Positions 47,603 to 56,403 of a stretch of 64,000 bases of DNA are shown in pieces. Below the pieces are notes generated by a model, which made no database searches, was not told the DNA's origin, and worked only from the letters and a program-made list of their open reading frames with translations. Positions within the stretch are counted from its first letter, which is position 1, and each line of letters starts with the position of its first letter. The position numbers and the translations under genes were made by a program. Source of the stretch: Stutzerimonas azotifigens (GTDB lineage Bacteria; Pseudomonadota; Gammaproteobacteria; Pseudomonadales; Pseudomonadaceae); assembly GCF_013522725.1 (NCBI RefSeq), contig NZ_JAAMRF010000006.1:1-64000 (forward strand), in the 5' to 3' direction.

Positions 47603-48805
47603 ATGTCCGAAGCTCCCACAAACACTGCAAACGCGCAGCCAGAAGCGACCAAGGCGTCCGGCAAGCGCAAGCTCTACCTGCTGATTCTGGCCGTCGTGGT
47701 CGCGCTCGGCGTTGCCAGCGCGTACCTCTATCACACACTCCATGGCCGCTTTTACGAAGAGACCGACGACGCCTATGTGAACGGCAATCTGGTGCAGATC
47801 ACGCCACAGATCACCGGCACCGTCATCCGCATCGCGGTGGACGATGGCGATTACGTCGAGGCCGGCCAGCCGCTGGTTTGGCTCGACCCGTCCGACACCG
47901 AAGTCGCCCTGCAAAGCGCCGAGGCCAACCTGGCGCGCACGGTGCGCCAGGTACGCGGCCTGTTCAGCAACGTCGATGGCTACAAGGCGCAGGTCGCTTC
48001 GCGCAAGGTCGAAGTGCAACGTGCCAAGGCCGACTTCGAGCGGCGCAGCAAGCTGGCCAAGAGCGGCGCGATTTCCCGCGAGGAACTGGCCCACGCCCAG
48101 GACGCCCTGACCAGCGCGCAGAACGCCCTGACTACCGCCCAGCAACAGCTCGACACCAACCTCGCATTGGTCGACGACACCATCATCGCCTCGCACCCGG
48201 ACGTGAAAGCTGCGGCGGCCCAACTGCGCCAGGCCTTTCTCAACCATGCGCGCAGCACCCTGGTCGCGCCCGTCAGTGGCTACGTGGCGCAGCGCGCCGT
48301 GCAGGTCGGTGGCCGCGTTCAGCCGGGCGCGGCACTGATGGCGGTCGTGCCCCTGGAACAGATCTGGATCGACGCCAACTTCAAGGAAACCCAGCTCAGC
48401 AGCATGCGCATCGGCCAGCCGGTGGAAATCACGGCCGACCTGCATGGCGACGACGTGCAGTATCGCGGCACCGTCGAGAGTCTGGGCGTGGGCACCGGCA
48501 GCGCGTTCTCTTTGCTGCCGGCGCAGAACGCCACCGGTAACTGGATCAAGATCGTCCAGCGCCTGCCCGTGCGCATCCGCCTGGAGCCGGACAACCTGCA
48601 GACGCATCCGCTGCGCATCGGCCTCTCCACCGCCGTGACCGTCGACCTGCACGACCAGGACGGGCCGCAGCTGTCGCAACGCCCGCCGCAACAGCCGCGC
48701 TTCTCCACCGCCGTCTACGACGACCAGATGGGTGAAGCCAACGCGCTGATCGAACGCACCATTCACGCCAACGGCCCTGCAGCCGCCGACCTGGCCAAGG
48801 GCTGA
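47603..48805 (+). CDS. emrA: EmrA-type membrane fusion protein
   Basis: A 400-residue periplasmic adaptor. One transmembrane anchor at about residues 25-44. The E-T-D-D-A-Y-V-N-G-N motif (about 53-62) is typical of EmrA/HlyD-type adaptors. Split lipoyl half-motifs: ITGTVIRIAVDDGDYVEAGQ (about 70-89) and T-L-V-A-P-V-S-G-Y-V-A-Q-R-A-V-Q-V-G (about 219-236). The coiled-coil hairpin is at about 100-200. Barrel motif: W-I-D-A-N-F-K-E-T-Q-L. It joins the inner-membrane pump to the outer channel. Spacing to its neighbours is 9 and 14 bp. Confidence 0.9.
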   Translation: MSEAPTNTANAQPEATKASGKRKLYLLILAVVVALGVASAYLYHTLHGRFYEETDDAYVNGNLVQITPQITGTVIRIAVDDGDYVEAGQPLVWLDPSDTEVALQSAEANLARTVRQVRGLFSNVDGYKAQVASRKVEVQRAKADFERRSKLAKSGAISREELAHAQDALTSAQNALTTAQQQLDTNLALVDDTIIASHPDVKAAAAQLRQAFLNHARSTLVAPVSGYVAQRAVQVGGRVQPGAALMAVVPLEQIWIDANFKETQLSSMRIGQPVEITADLHGDDVQYRGTVESLGVGTGSAFSLLPAQNATGNWIKIVQRLPVRIRLEPDNLQTHPLRIGLSTAVTVDLHDQDGPQLSQRPPQQPRFSTAVYDDQMGEANALIERTIHANGPAAADLAKG

Positions 48806-48819
48806 GCCCCGGAGCATCC

Positions 48820-50349
48820 ATGAGCGATAACACCTTTCGCCCGGCGAGCATGCTGCTCGCCGTGGTCGGCCTGTCGCTGGCGACCTTCATGCAGGTGCTC
48901 GATACCACCATCGCCAACGTCGCGCTGCCCACCATCTCGGGCAACCTGGGGGTGAGTTCGGAACAGGGCACCTGGGTGATCACCTCCTTCGCGGTGTGCA
49001 ACGCCATCGCCCTGCCCCTGACCGGTTGGATGGCCCGGCGATTCGGAGAGGTGAAGCTGTTCCTCGCGGCTGTGGTGCTGTTCGTGGTGACCTCCTTCCT
49101 CTGCGGCATCGCCCGTTCGATGCCTGAACTGGTGCTGTTCCGCGCCTTGCAGGGGTTCTTCGCCGGCCCGCTCTACCCGATGGCGCAGACGCTGCTGCTG
49201 GCCATCTTCCCCACCGCCAAACGCGGCATGGCGCTCGCGTTGCTGGCGATGGTCACGGTGGTGGCGCCGATCATCGGCCCCATCGCCGGGGGCTGGATCA
49301 CCGACAGCTACAGCTGGCCCTGGATCTTCTTCATCAACGTACCGATCGGCATTTTCGCGACCCTGGTGGTCTGGGCGCAGCTGCGCAACAAGCCCGAGCG
49401 CATCGTCCACCAGCCGATCGACTACATCGGCCTCGCGCTGCTGGTGCTCGGCGTCGGCCTGTTACAGGTGGTGCTGGACAAGGGCAACGACCTGGACTGG
49501 TTCGAGTCGAACTTCATCCTGATCAGCACCGCGGTCTCGGTGGTGGCGCTGGTAGCGCTGGTGATCTGGGAGCTCACCGACAAGCATCCGATCATCAATC
49601 TGCGGCTGTTCCAGCACCGCAACTTCACCTTCGGCACGCTGGCGCTGGTGCTCGGCTATTCCGGGTTCTTCGGCATCAACCTGCTGCTGCCGCAGTGGCT
49701 GCAGACGCAGCTGGGCTACACGCCAGTCTGGGCGGGCCTCGCGGCGGCGCCGATCGGCATCCTGCCGGTGTTCCTCTCGCCGCTGGTGGGCAAGTACGCG
49801 CACAAGTTCGATCTCAGGCTGCTGGCCGGCGGCTCGTTCCTGGTGATCGGCGCCTCCTGTTTCGTCCGCGCCACCTTCAACACCGAGGTGGACTACCGCC
49901 ACATCGCCGAAATCCAGGTCTTCATGGGGCTTGGCATCGCGCTGTTCTTCATGCCGACCACCAGCATCCTGCTCTCCAGCCTGCCGCCAAAGGACATCGC
50001 CGAAGGCTCTAGCCTCGCGACCTTCCTGCGGGTACTGGGCGGCAGCTTCGCCTCGTCCTTGACCACCTGGCTGTGGCACCGCCGGGAGATCTACCACCAC
50101 GCCCAGCTGACCGAGCACGTGACGGCCTACAGCCCGGCCACCCAGCAGTATCTCGACCAGCTCGGCGGACCCTCGCAGCAGGCCTACGCGCACATCGACC
50201 GGGTGGTCGAAGCCCAGGCCTACATGATGTCGACGGTGGATTACTTCACGCTGATGGGCTGGATGTTTCTCGGGCTGTTCCTGATCATCTGGCTGGCCAA
50301 ACCACCGTTCACCGCCAAGGGCAGTGGCGAAGCGGCCGGAGGGCACTGA
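48820..50349 (+). CDS. emrB: EmrB-type DHA2 multidrug efflux transporter
   Basis: A 509-residue major-facilitator protein with 14 transmembrane segments. DHA2 marks are motif D1 MQVLDTTIANVALPTISGNL (about residues 24-43), motif A G-W-M-A-R-R-F-G-E-V-K (about 67-77), R-A-L-Q-G and motif C G-P-I-A-G-G-W-I-T (about 152-160). It exports hydrophobic drugs and uncouplers using the proton gradient through the EmrA-NodT path. Last gene of the marR-led operon. Confidence 0.9.
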   Translation: MSDNTFRPASMLLAVVGLSLATFMQVLDTTIANVALPTISGNLGVSSEQGTWVITSFAVCNAIALPLTGWMARRFGEVKLFLAAVVLFVVTSFLCGIARSMPELVLFRALQGFFAGPLYPMAQTLLLAIFPTAKRGMALALLAMVTVVAPIIGPIAGGWITDSYSWPWIFFINVPIGIFATLVVWAQLRNKPERIVHQPIDYIGLALLVLGVGLLQVVLDKGNDLDWFESNFILISTAVSVVALVALVIWELTDKHPIINLRLFQHRNFTFGTLALVLGYSGFFGINLLLPQWLQTQLGYTPVWAGLAAAPIGILPVFLSPLVGKYAHKFDLRLLAGGSFLVIGASCFVRATFNTEVDYRHIAEIQVFMGLGIALFFMPTTSILLSSLPPKDIAEGSSLATFLRVLGGSFASSLTTWLWHRREIYHHAQLTEHVTAYSPATQQYLDQLGGPSQQAYAHIDRVVEAQAYMMSTVDYFTLMGWMFLGLFLIIWLAKPPFTAKGSGEAAGGH

Positions 50350-50430
50350 GGCCGGGAAGCGGCGGCGCGGCGTTTGACTCGCGCGGCGATTGGGGTAGGC
50401 TCGGCACCTTATTCAATGAGGAGTCACCCC

Positions 50431-50712
50431 ATGGCCCGCGCCACTGCCCGTCACATCCTGGTCCCCACTGAAGCCAAGTGCAGCGAACTCAAAGCCGCCA
50501 TCGAAGGCGGTGCCGACTTCGCTCAGGTCGCCAAGGACAATTCCACCTGCCCCTCGAGCCGCGACGGCGGCAACCTCGGCACCTTCGGCCCCGGCCAGAT
50601 GGTCAAGGAATTCGACACCGTAGTCTTCAGCGCCCCGGTCAACGTCGTACAGGGCCCGGTCAAGACCCAGTTCGGCTACCACCTGCTGGAAGTCACCAGC
50701 CGCGAAGACTGA
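50431..50712 (+). CDS. ppiC: Peptidyl-prolyl cis-trans isomerase PpiC (parvulin)
   Basis: A 93-residue single-domain parvulin, the same size as E. coli PpiC. Family marks: A-R-H-I-L-V (about residues 6-11), G-A-D-F-A-Q-V-A-K-D-N-S-T-C-P-S (about 27-42), G-G-N-L-G-T-F-G-P-G-Q-M-V-K-E-F (about 46-61) and the final F-G-Y-H-L-L-E-V. It catalyses proline isomerisation in the cytoplasm. ATGAGGAGTC precedes the ATG. A hairpin follows. Confidence 0.92.
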   Translation: MARATARHILVPTEAKCSELKAAIEGGADFAQVAKDNSTCPSSRDGGNLGTFGPGQMVKEFDTVVFSAPVNVVQGPVKTQFGYHLLEVTSRED

Positions 50713-50720
50713 TTCGCTTC

Positions 50721-50743
50721 GCTTGCCCGCCTTGCGGGCAAGC
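50721..50743 (+). terminator. Hairpin after ppiC
   Basis: GCTTGCCCGC and GCGGGCAAGC form a perfect 10-bp stem with a CTT loop, 8 bp after the ppiC stop. No T-run follows, so termination strength is uncertain. Confidence 0.6.
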
Positions 50744-50832
50744 CCCTCCCCGCGTCGACCCTCCCCGCCTCCGGACCGCCCGGCCCAGGCAAGACGAACG
50801 CCACTTGCCACTGTGAGTCAGCCTGCAGGCTC

Positions 50833-50876
50833 GTTTTTCGTTCCGAACAACGTCGAACCTTTTCGACGGTCGAACG
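50833..50876 (+). promoter_or_regulatory. Probable GlpR binding region upstream of glpK
   Basis: Several TTCG/CGAA units are packed here: TTTTTCGTTCCGAAC (50834-50848) and TCGAACCTTTTCGACGGTCG to 50876. They resemble the tandem sites before glpD at 53861-53896. GlpR sites in enterobacteria and pseudomonads use T-G-T-T-C-G and C-G-A-A-C-A type halves. Assignment is by motif and position. Confidence 0.5.
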
Positions 50877-51075
50877 TGTAGCGACAAGGTTGCGCACGAC
50901 CAGACCTGCCTGGTAGGGGTGGCGATTGCCGCTATCCTTCTTGCCATGATCATGGCGCTCGCCCACGGCACCGGTCACCTCTCCCAGGGCTCCGCTGCTG
51001 CGCAGCGCCTGTATCAGGCAGCCGAAGCCTCACCGCAACGTGTCAGCGCCCTCGAAGTCCGCTTAAGTCCGCTAA

Positions 51076-52596
<1,521 letters not shown>

Positions 52597-52613
52597 CCCC
52601 CGCCTGATCTATC

Positions 52614-52688
52614 GTGGGAGCGGTCGGGGACACCTAGTCTTGACTGCGAATAGCGCGCGGCTTCATCGCGGTCGAGCCCCCTCCCACA
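52614..52688 (+). repeat. Dispersed palindromic repeat, variant with 14-bp insertion
   Basis: GTGGGAGCGGTC opens the unit, a GGGGACACCTAGTC insertion follows, then TTGACTGCGAATAG, and GGTCGAGCCCCCTCCCACAA closes it. The same insertion occurs in the 12105 copy and is missing from the 52777 copy, so there are two sub-types. Confidence 0.65.
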
Positions 52689-52776
52689 AGAGCATCGCGA
52701 CACCGACTGATCGCAGCTCCGTAACTCGCATCGCTCATCGCGCCCTCTACGGGGCAAGACGTGAGAGCGTCGATCC

Positions 52777-52840
52777 GTGGGAGCGGTCTTGACCGCGAAT
52801 AGGCGCGCCGAACCCGTTGCGGTCGAGACCGCTCCCACAA
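52777..52840 (+). repeat. Dispersed palindromic repeat, simple form
   Basis: GTGGGAGCGGTCTTGACCGC opens and GGTCGAGACCGCTCCCACAA closes a nearly perfect 64-bp inverted repeat around AATAGGCGCGCC. It is the usual form of this repeat in pseudomonads. It lies 88 bp after the 52614 copy. Confidence 0.7.
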
Positions 52841-52950
52841 AAGTGTCGGTGGCACGACTTGGAGCCCACCTCATCCCTGGAACCGACACGGCTTTAATCG
52901 AGCGCCGGAGTGCGGCATCCTTCCGGTCATATCGACAACAAGGAAGCCTT

Positions 52951-53709
52951 ATGAGCCTGGCCCCCCGACAGCAGAACATCCTGGAGCTGGTACGCGAGCG
53001 CGGTTATGTGAGCATCGATGAGCTCGCTCAGCACTTCGCCGTGACGCCCCAGACCATTCGCCGGGACATCAACCAGTTGGGCGAAGCCGGGTTGCTGCGC
53101 CGCTACCACGGCGGTGCGGCCCATGATTCCAGCGTACAAAACACGGCCTACACCATGCGCGCGCGCCAGATGCGCGACGAGAAACGGCGTATCGCCGAGG
53201 CGGTCGCCGCTCAGGTGCCGGACCAGGCGTCGCTATTCATCAACATCGGCACCACCACCGAAGCCATCGCCCACGCCCTGCTCAACCACAGGGGCCTCAA
53301 GGTCATCACCAACAACCTGCACGTCGCCAACATCCTCAGCACCAAGCAGGATTTCGATGTGCTCATCGCTGGCGGCAACGTGCGCAGCGACGGCGGCGTG
53401 GTCGGCCAGGCGACCGCCGACTTCATGGGCCAATTCAAGGTGGACTTCGCACTGATCGGCATCAGCGGCATCGACGAGGACGGTACCCTGCTCGACTTCG
53501 ACTACCAAGAAGTGCGCGTCTCCCAGGCCATCATCGACAACGCCCGTCGAATCTTCCTGGCCGCCGACTCCAGCAAGTTCGGGCGCAGCGCCATGACCCG
53601 GCTCGGTTCGCTGGAGCAGATCGATTGCCTGTTCACCGAAGCCCGTCCGCCCGAGCCCTTCGTCCAGCTCCTGGCCCGGAACAAGGTCAAGCTCGAGATC
53701 TCCGACTGA
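52951..53709 (+). CDS. glpR: DeoR-family glycerol-3-phosphate regulon repressor GlpR
   Basis: A 252-residue regulator, the length of E. coli GlpR. The N-terminal helix-turn-helix is [24 protein letters not shown] (residues about 21-40, [20 protein letters not shown]) with L-R-R-Y-H-G-G-A next. The sugar-phosphate sensing domain holds [11 protein letters not shown] (about 93-103), V-I-T-N-N-L-H-V-A and [10 protein letters not shown] (about 207-216). It represses glp genes until glycerol 3-phosphate binds. AAGGAAGCC precedes the ATG. Confidence 0.93.
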   Translation: MSLAPRQQNILELVRERGYVSIDELAQHFAVTPQTIRRDINQLGEAGLLRRYHGGAAHDSSVQNTAYTMRARQMRDEKRRIAEAVAAQVPDQASLFINIGTTTEAIAHALLNHRGLKVITNNLHVANILSTKQDFDVLIAGGNVRSDGGVVGQATADFMGQFKVDFALIGISGIDEDGTLLDFDYQEVRVSQAIIDNARRIFLAADSSKFGRSAMTRLGSLEQIDCLFTEARPPEPFVQLLARNKVKLEISD

Positions 53710-53790
53710 GTCCTCCCTCCCACGGCGCGTTGTCCAAACGCGCCGCATGCCGCCCTCTCCATTAACACTTTCTTGGTCAGCCAACTTTTT

Positions 53791-53896
53791 GTTCGATTAT
53801 TTTCTTTTACCTATAAAACGAACATATTTTGGCTGGATAGGCAATTCTCATTGCGCTAGGATGTTCGTATTCGAAAGAAAATGTTCGTAATCGAGG
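53791..53896 (+). promoter_or_regulatory. GlpR operators and promoter region of glpD
   Basis: An AT-rich interval with repeated GlpR-type halves: GTTCGATT (53791-53798), AAACGAACATAT (53816-53827), ATGTTCGTATTCGAAAG (53861-53877) and ATGTTCGTAATCGAGG (53881-53896). The last two are spaced 20 bp apart and reach into the glpD ribosome site, so bound repressor would block both transcription and the leader. Confidence 0.75.
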
Positions 53897-53904
53897 AGGT
53901 CCGC

Positions 53905-55434
53905 ATGACCGACACATCCCGCCCCGCTCCCGAATCCTTCGATCTGGCCATCATCGGCGGCGGCATCAACGGCGTGGGGATCGCGGCCGATGCGGCCGGA
54001 CGCGGTCTGTCGGTCTTTCTCTGCGAGCGCGACGACTTCGCCAGCCATACCTCATCAGCCAGCAGCAAGCTGATCCACGGGGGCCTGCGCTACCTGGAGC
54101 ACTACGAGTTCCGCCTGGTGCGCGAGGCGCTGGCCGAGCGCGAGGTGCTGCTCGCCAAGGCGCCGCACATCGTCAAGCCGCTGCGTTTCGTGCTGCCGCA
54201 CCGCCCCCACCTGCGCCCCGCCTGGATGATCCGCGCCGGACTGTTCCTCTATGACAACCTCGGCAAGCGCAAGAAGCTTCCCGGGTCGCGAGGGCTGCGC
54301 TTCGATACCCAGAGCCCGCTCAACCCGACGATCACCCGCGGTTTCGAATATTCCGACTGCTGGGTCGACGATGCCCGGCTGGTGGTGCTCAACGCCATGA
54401 GCGCGCGTGAAAACGGTGCGCGTCTGCACACGCGTACGGAGTGCCTGGGCGCGCGCCGCGTCGAGGGTGTCTGGGAAGTCGATCTGCGCAAGCCCGATGG
54501 GCAGCGTTTCTCAATTCGCGCCAAGGCACTGGTCAACGCCGCCGGGCCCTGGGTGGCCCGCTTCATCGGCGAGAACCTGCAGCAACGCTCGCCCTACGGC
54601 ATCCGTCTGATCCAAGGCAGCCACGTGATCGTGCCGCGGCTCTATGAGGGCGACCAGGCGTTCATCATGCAGAACGAAGACCGCCGCATCGTCTTCGCCA
54701 TCCCGTATCTGGGCCGCTACACCCTGATCGGCACCACCGACCGCGAATACCAGGGCGACCCGGCGCAGGTGAAGATCACCGACGAGGAGATCGCCTACGT
54801 GCTCGGTGTGACCAACACGCACTTTCGCAAGCAGCTCACCCCGGCGGATGTGCTGCACACTTTCTCCGGGGTTCGACCGCTGTGCGACGACGAGTCCGAC
54901 AACCCCTCCGCCGTCACCCGCGACTACACCCTGGCGCTGGCCGCCGAAGTCGACCAGGCGCCGCTGCTGTCGGTCTTCGGCGGCAAGCTGACCACCTACC
55001 GCAAACTCGCCGAATCGGCGATGGCACAGCTCAAGCCGTTCTTCCCGCAGCTGGGCGACAGCTGGACGGCGGCCGCACCGCTGCCCGGCGGCGAAGGTAT
55101 GTTCACGGCGCGGCAATTGGCCGAGGAGTTGATCGCCAAGGTCGAAGGGCTCGAACCGAAACTGGCGCAACGCTGGGCCACCACCTACGGCAGCCGGGCC
55201 TGGGCGATGCTCGGCGAGGCGCGCGCGCTCGACGCCCTGGGCGAACACTTGGGCCAAGGGCTCTATGCACGCGAAGTGGATTACCTGCGCGCCGAGGAAT
55301 GGGCCCTGGAGGTGGACGACATACTCTGGCGGCGCACCAAGCTGGGGCTGGCGTTCGCAGAAGAGGACCGCCGGCGTCTGCAGCAGTACCTGGCCGCAGG
55401 CGGCAACCCGCCGGCGCGGAGCGACGCCGCCTGA
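53905..55434 (+). CDS. glpD: Aerobic glycerol-3-phosphate dehydrogenase
   Basis: A 509-residue FAD enzyme at the inner membrane that oxidises glycerol 3-phosphate to dihydroxyacetone phosphate and passes electrons to quinone. The FAD motif is IIGGGINGVGIAADAAGRGL (about residues 14-33); then D-D-F-A-S-H-T-S-S-A-S-S-K-L-I-H-G-G-L-R-Y-L (about 43-64), G-S-H-V-I-V-P, and FGGKLTTYRKLAESAM (about 359-374). The ATG at 53905 follows GAGGAGGT; an upstream ATG at 53881 lies inside the operator and is not used. Confidence 0.96.
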   Translation: MTDTSRPAPESFDLAIIGGGINGVGIAADAAGRGLSVFLCERDDFASHTSSASSKLIHGGLRYLEHYEFRLVREALAEREVLLAKAPHIVKPLRFVLPHRPHLRPAWMIRAGLFLYDNLGKRKKLPGSRGLRFDTQSPLNPTITRGFEYSDCWVDDARLVVLNAMSARENGARLHTRTECLGARRVEGVWEVDLRKPDGQRFSIRAKALVNAAGPWVARFIGENLQQRSPYGIRLIQGSHVIVPRLYEGDQAFIMQNEDRRIVFAIPYLGRYTLIGTTDREYQGDPAQVKITDEEIAYVLGVTNTHFRKQLTPADVLHTFSGVRPLCDDESDNPSAVTRDYTLALAAEVDQAPLLSVFGGKLTTYRKLAESAMAQLKPFFPQLGDSWTAAAPLPGGEGMFTARQLAEELIAKVEGLEPKLAQRWATTYGSRAWAMLGEARALDALGEHLGQGLYAREVDYLRAEEWALEVDDILWRRTKLGLAFAEEDRRRLQQYLAAGGNPPARSDAA

Positions 55435-55442
55435 CACATGAG

Positions 55443-56303
55443 TCAGCGCGGCTTGCCGAACACCTGGGTCCAGTAGATCCCCGCGTCGCTGCGCGGGTCG
55501 ATCGCAAAGGCCGCGCCCAGTTCGGTGAAATCCGGATTCATGATGTTGGCGCAGTGCCCCGGGCTCGCCAGCCAGCCGGCCATCGCCTGCTTCACGCTGC
55601 CCTGCCCGGCAGCGATGTTTTCGCCGATGCGCCCCCAACGATAGCCTTGTGCGCTGGCACGGGTGCCGACATTGCCGCCATCGAGGTCCTGGTGGCCGAA
55701 ATAGTTCTGCTTCGCCATGTCCTCGCTGTGGCCCCGGGCGGTCGTGGCCAGCACAGCGTTCCAAGTGAGCTCAGGCGCGGCGTCGAACGTGCGCTTACCG
55801 CAGCGGCGTGACGCGGCCCTGGCCCCGTTGACCTGCGCCAGCAGCTCGCGACCGGCGGCCTGCCAGTCGCCCAGATCGGAGGAAAGCTGCGGGCGCGCCA
55901 AGACCACTTGCCAGGTGTCGCCACGGCGCGACACACCCACCTCTGCGAAGCGCGCATCGGTCAGGGCGCTGCAGTAACGCGAGCCGATCGCCATCATGGC
56001 CGCCTCGGCGTTCTTCGGGCCGGAAACCGCGATCGCCTGAAGGCTGGCGGCGCGGTATCCGGCACGCTGCAGATCGGCCTGGGTCTGCGCGCCGGAACTG
56101 ACCTGCAACCCGGCCAGACGCTCGTCGGGCGCCAGCGGGCCGGCCGCCTCGACCGAGGCGCCATTGCAGGTCTGCGCGGAGCTGCGGTAGTCGTTGATCA
56201 GGCTCACGAGCACATCGGCGTCGTCGGCGTGGACGCCGGCTGATCCGATCAGGAGGCCTACGCCCAATAGACAGGCGACAGGATGGAAAATTGAGGTCGG
56301 CAC
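55443..56303 (-). CDS. CAP-domain (SCP/PR1-like) exported protein, second paralogue
   Basis: A 286-residue exported protein, signal peptide residues 1-26 (ending V-H-A). It has the same two-part build as the protein at 22190: an N-terminal I-N-D-Y-R-S-S-A-Q-T-C region and a C-terminal CAP domain with L-L-A-Q-V-N-G-A-R-A-A-S-R-R-C-G (about 151-166), R-G-H-S-E-D-M-A-K-Q-N-Y-F-G-H-Q (about 187-202), G-E-N-I-A-A-G (about 226-232) and W-L-A-S-P-G-H-C-A-N-I-M. The histidine/glutamate cavity set is complete. It converges on glpD 8 bp away. Role unknown. Confidence 0.82.
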   Translation of the reverse strand: MPTSIFHPVACLLGVGLLIGSAGVHADDADVLVSLINDYRSSAQTCNGASVEAAGPLAPDERLAGLQVSSGAQTQADLQRAGYRAASLQAIAVSGPKNAEAAMMAIGSRYCSALTDARFAEVGVSRRGDTWQVVLARPQLSSDLGDWQAAGRELLAQVNGARAASRRCGKRTFDAAPELTWNAVLATTARGHSEDMAKQNYFGHQDLDGGNVGTRASAQGYRWGRIGENIAAGQGSVKQAMAGWLASPGHCANIMNPDFTELGAAFAIDPRSDAGIYWTQVFGKPR

Positions 56304-56403
56304 AGCGGTACTCCATGCGGGTTGCGGTAGCCGGGCCCTGCAAGCGCAGAACCCGCTACAACTGACCCCAACCGCCGACGGGCTATCCGCGTCGATGCAC
56401 GCC

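Larger units (their letters stand above)
52597..52950. other. Spacer between glpK and glpR carrying two repeats
   Basis: 354 bp made largely of two copies of a dispersed palindromic repeat, listed separately. No gene is supported. The rest probably carries a glpR promoter. Confidence 0.6.

Noticed and set aside
52614..52840. Possible CRISPR-like array (two similar repeats close together)
   Set aside because: Only two units, each itself a long palindrome, with no regular spacers or cas genes. They belong to a dispersed repeat family also found at 12105.
52853..52870. Sigma-54-like TGGCAC string upstream of glpR
   Set aside because: The downstream GC element at the required distance is missing (GGAG in place of TTGC), and glp genes are not known to use sigma-54.
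53881..53904. ATG at 53881 as glpD start
   Set aside because: It lies inside a GlpR-type operator and would place the ribosome site within the coding region. The ATG at 53905 has GAGGAGGT at ideal distance and fits family length.
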